From Gemmatimonadota bacterium (GTDB lineage: Bacteria; Gemmatimonadota; Gemmatimonadetes; Gemmatimonadales; Gemmatimonadaceae): a stretch of DNA of 7,161 bases. The notes beneath the pieces were generated by a model. It had not been told where the DNA came from and ran no database searches. It was given only the letters and a program-made list of their open reading frames with translations. The stretch lies in assembly GCA_028287205.1 (NCBI GenBank), contig JAQBQC010000154.1:1-7161 (forward strand). Direction: 5' to 3'. A program made the position numbers and the translations under genes. The first letter of the stretch is position 1, and each line of letters opens with the position of its first letter. Of this stretch, positions 6,173 to 7,161 are shown one piece after another.

Positions 6173-6211
6173 AGCGCATACGTCGTGATGCACAATACAG
6201 GAGAGAGAGCC

Positions 6212-6949
6212 ATGCAGACCGATCAGATCACTCACGCTCCGCGCCGATTTACCCTCGTCGCAGCAGCAGTCGCCACAGCCGCACTCGCCGCAGTCGCGTG
6301 CTCATCACCCACCACCACGCCCAAGGCGACGCATGCCGTGGGATTCCAGGTAGCGGCCAGGACACCGGTTGCATCGGCCACCTCTGGAGCCGCCCTCCAG
6401 ATCACGTCCTTCAAGATCGTGGCCGGCGGAGCCTCACTCGGCAACGGCGACCAATTTGGTTGCGTCGACTGCCAGGGCGGTGCCGGCGGAAGCGACGCAA
6501 CGGGAGGAAGCACGACGGGTGCGGCGTCGAAGCTGGTGACGGTGCCGCTCAACGGCGGCGCCACGGATTTCGCCACAGAGGACGTGTCCGTCGGCACCTA
6601 CTCCTCGGCGGAGATCTCGGTGGTATCGCCGAGCAGCAGCACGACGGGGCTCGATGCGTCGTGGCCGAGTGGCGCGACGATGCAGATCAGCGGAACGTAC
6701 AACGGGACAACGTTCACTCTGCCTCTCACCATCACGGGCAGCTTCCGGGAGGCGCTGTCGCCGCCCGTCACAGTGGCCGGCACTGCGCCGGCGGCGATCC
6801 CGGTGCGCGTCACGCTGCCGGTTGCGTCCTGGTTCGTGTCGAACGGGGCGACGCTGGATCCCACGGTCGCAGCCAATCGTGCGCTGATCGAGGCCAACGC
6901 GCGTGCGCCCTTCCAGGCACTCGAGGGCACGGCGGTCGCCGAGCAATAA
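6212..6949 (+). CDS. Predicted lipoprotein of unknown function, DUF4382-like in layout
   Basis: A 245-residue exported protein. The N-terminus has a double arginine (R11-R12), a hydrophobic stretch (FTLVAAAVATAALAAVAC) and a lipobox-like AVAC with Cys30, so it is probably lipidated and attached to a membrane facing the periplasm or surface. The mature part begins with a Ser/Thr/Pro linker. LQITSFKIVAGGASL (62-76) precedes a loop with the pair CVDC (84-87) and Gly-rich GGAGGSDATGGSTTG. Beta strands such as KLVTVPLNGG and VGTYSSAEISVVSP (128-140) follow. This order (strand, Cys-containing loop, 'VPL..G', '..GTY..') is reminiscent of DUF4382-like lipoproteins, but I cannot confirm membership. 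I chose ATG 6212 because AGGAG at 6199-6203 is 8 nt upstream and the signal peptide starts correctly. The frame also opens at ATG 6131, inside copy 2 of the element, overlapping the anti-sigma stop. It is likely controlled by the neighbouring ECF sigma factor. Confidence 0.75.
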   Translation: MQTDQITHAPRRFTLVAAAVATAALAAVACSSPTTTPKATHAVGFQVAARTPVASATSGAALQITSFKIVAGGASLGNGDQFGCVDCQGGAGGSDATGGSTTGAASKLVTVPLNGGATDFATEDVSVGTYSSAEISVVSPSSSTTGLDASWPSGATMQISGTYNGTTFTLPLTITGSFREALSPPVTVAGTAPAAIPVRVTLPVASWFVSNGATLDPTVAANRALIEANARAPFQALEGTAVAEQ

Positions 6950-7062
6950 GCGGCAGGATGTCGTATTCGCGGGCACGGCTCATGGCCGCTATGGCGGTGG
7001 TGCCGCGCTCGCGACGACGATCTCCATTCGACGAACCATCACGGCGCGCCTGTGCCGGTCGA
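6950..7062. other. Short convergent intergenic gap with weak stem-loop
   Basis: This gap separates the rightward lipoprotein gene from the leftward gene at the window edge. An imperfect stem-loop can be drawn from GGCAC (6972-6976) to GTGCC (7000-7004), with an inner CCGC/GCGG stem around TATG (6986-6997). There is no T-run on either strand, so it is not a canonical intrinsic terminator. I see no other feature here. Confidence 0.3.
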
Positions 7063-7161
7063 TCAATCGCGTGATGCCGAGTCGCTCGTCGTCGGCGTGA
7101 GGCGCTTTTCGTAGCGCCAGACATTCACATCGAATGGCCCGTCCACGGTGTCCAGACGACT
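7063..7161 (-). CDS. C-terminal end of an unidentified protein
   Basis: The last 32 codons of a minus-strand gene that enters from the right edge and stops at TGA 7065-7063. The peptide contains LDTVDGPFDVNVWRYEKRL, with a natural amino-acid composition and G/C-rich third positions, and it ends in a Ser/Thr-rich hydrophilic tail. No family is recognisable from so short a piece. It converges on the lipoprotein gene and so belongs to a different transcription unit. Confidence 0.55.
   Translation of the reverse strand, partial: SRLDTVDGPFDVNVWRYEKRLTPTTSDSASRD

Noticed and set aside
6972..7004. Stem-loop between the convergent genes as an intrinsic terminator
   Set aside because: The stem is imperfect and no T-run follows on either strand, so I list it only as a weak structure.
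7101..7118. Hairpin GGCGCT-TTTCGT-AGCGCC as a terminator
   Set aside because: It lies inside the coding frame of the right-edge gene and has no following T-run; probably coincidental.

Overview
The window is GC-rich and densely coding. It looks like chromosome of a diderm (Gram-negative) bacterium: it has an outer-membrane TonB-dependent receptor, a predicted lipoprotein and an ECF sigma factor with a membrane anti-sigma factor. The mix resembles Gemmatimonadota or a similar soil phylum, but that is an inference from style and no marker gene proves it. I see no rRNA, tRNA, CRISPR array, insertion sequence or phage gene.

Left part, minus strand (1-2014): reading leftward, a 52-codon remnant of a phosphoribosyltransferase runs 10 nt into the start of a GT4-type glycosyltransferase. 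Two bases after that gene stops, the N-terminal 255 codons of a glycogen-debranching-type enzyme (amylo-alpha-1,6-glucosidase family) begin and run off the window. The glycosyltransferase and debranching enzyme form a tight operon that probably acts on alpha-glucan or another glycan or glycoconjugate.

Middle (2015-2397): a divergent intergenic region with one plausible rightward promoter and a doubtful short leader ORF.

Right part, plus strand (2398-6949): a TonB-dependent receptor with a carboxypeptidase-regulatory-like N-terminal domain, then an ECF sigma factor, then its overlapping zinc-finger (HxxxCxxC) anti-sigma factor with one membrane span, then a predicted lipoprotein of unknown function. 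The strongest signal outside the genes is a roughly 62-bp element present twice, once before the sigma gene and once across the end of the anti-sigma gene and before the lipoprotein gene. Each copy has an identical CTGTCACAAA followed, after 12-13 bases, by a 40-bp block that is 33/40 identical between copies. The element looks like the sigma factor's own promoter, so sigma/anti-sigma and the lipoprotein are likely one regulon. The lipoprotein is then the best candidate for its main output.

Right edge (6950-7161): a short convergent gap and then the last 32 codons of an unidentified minus-strand gene.
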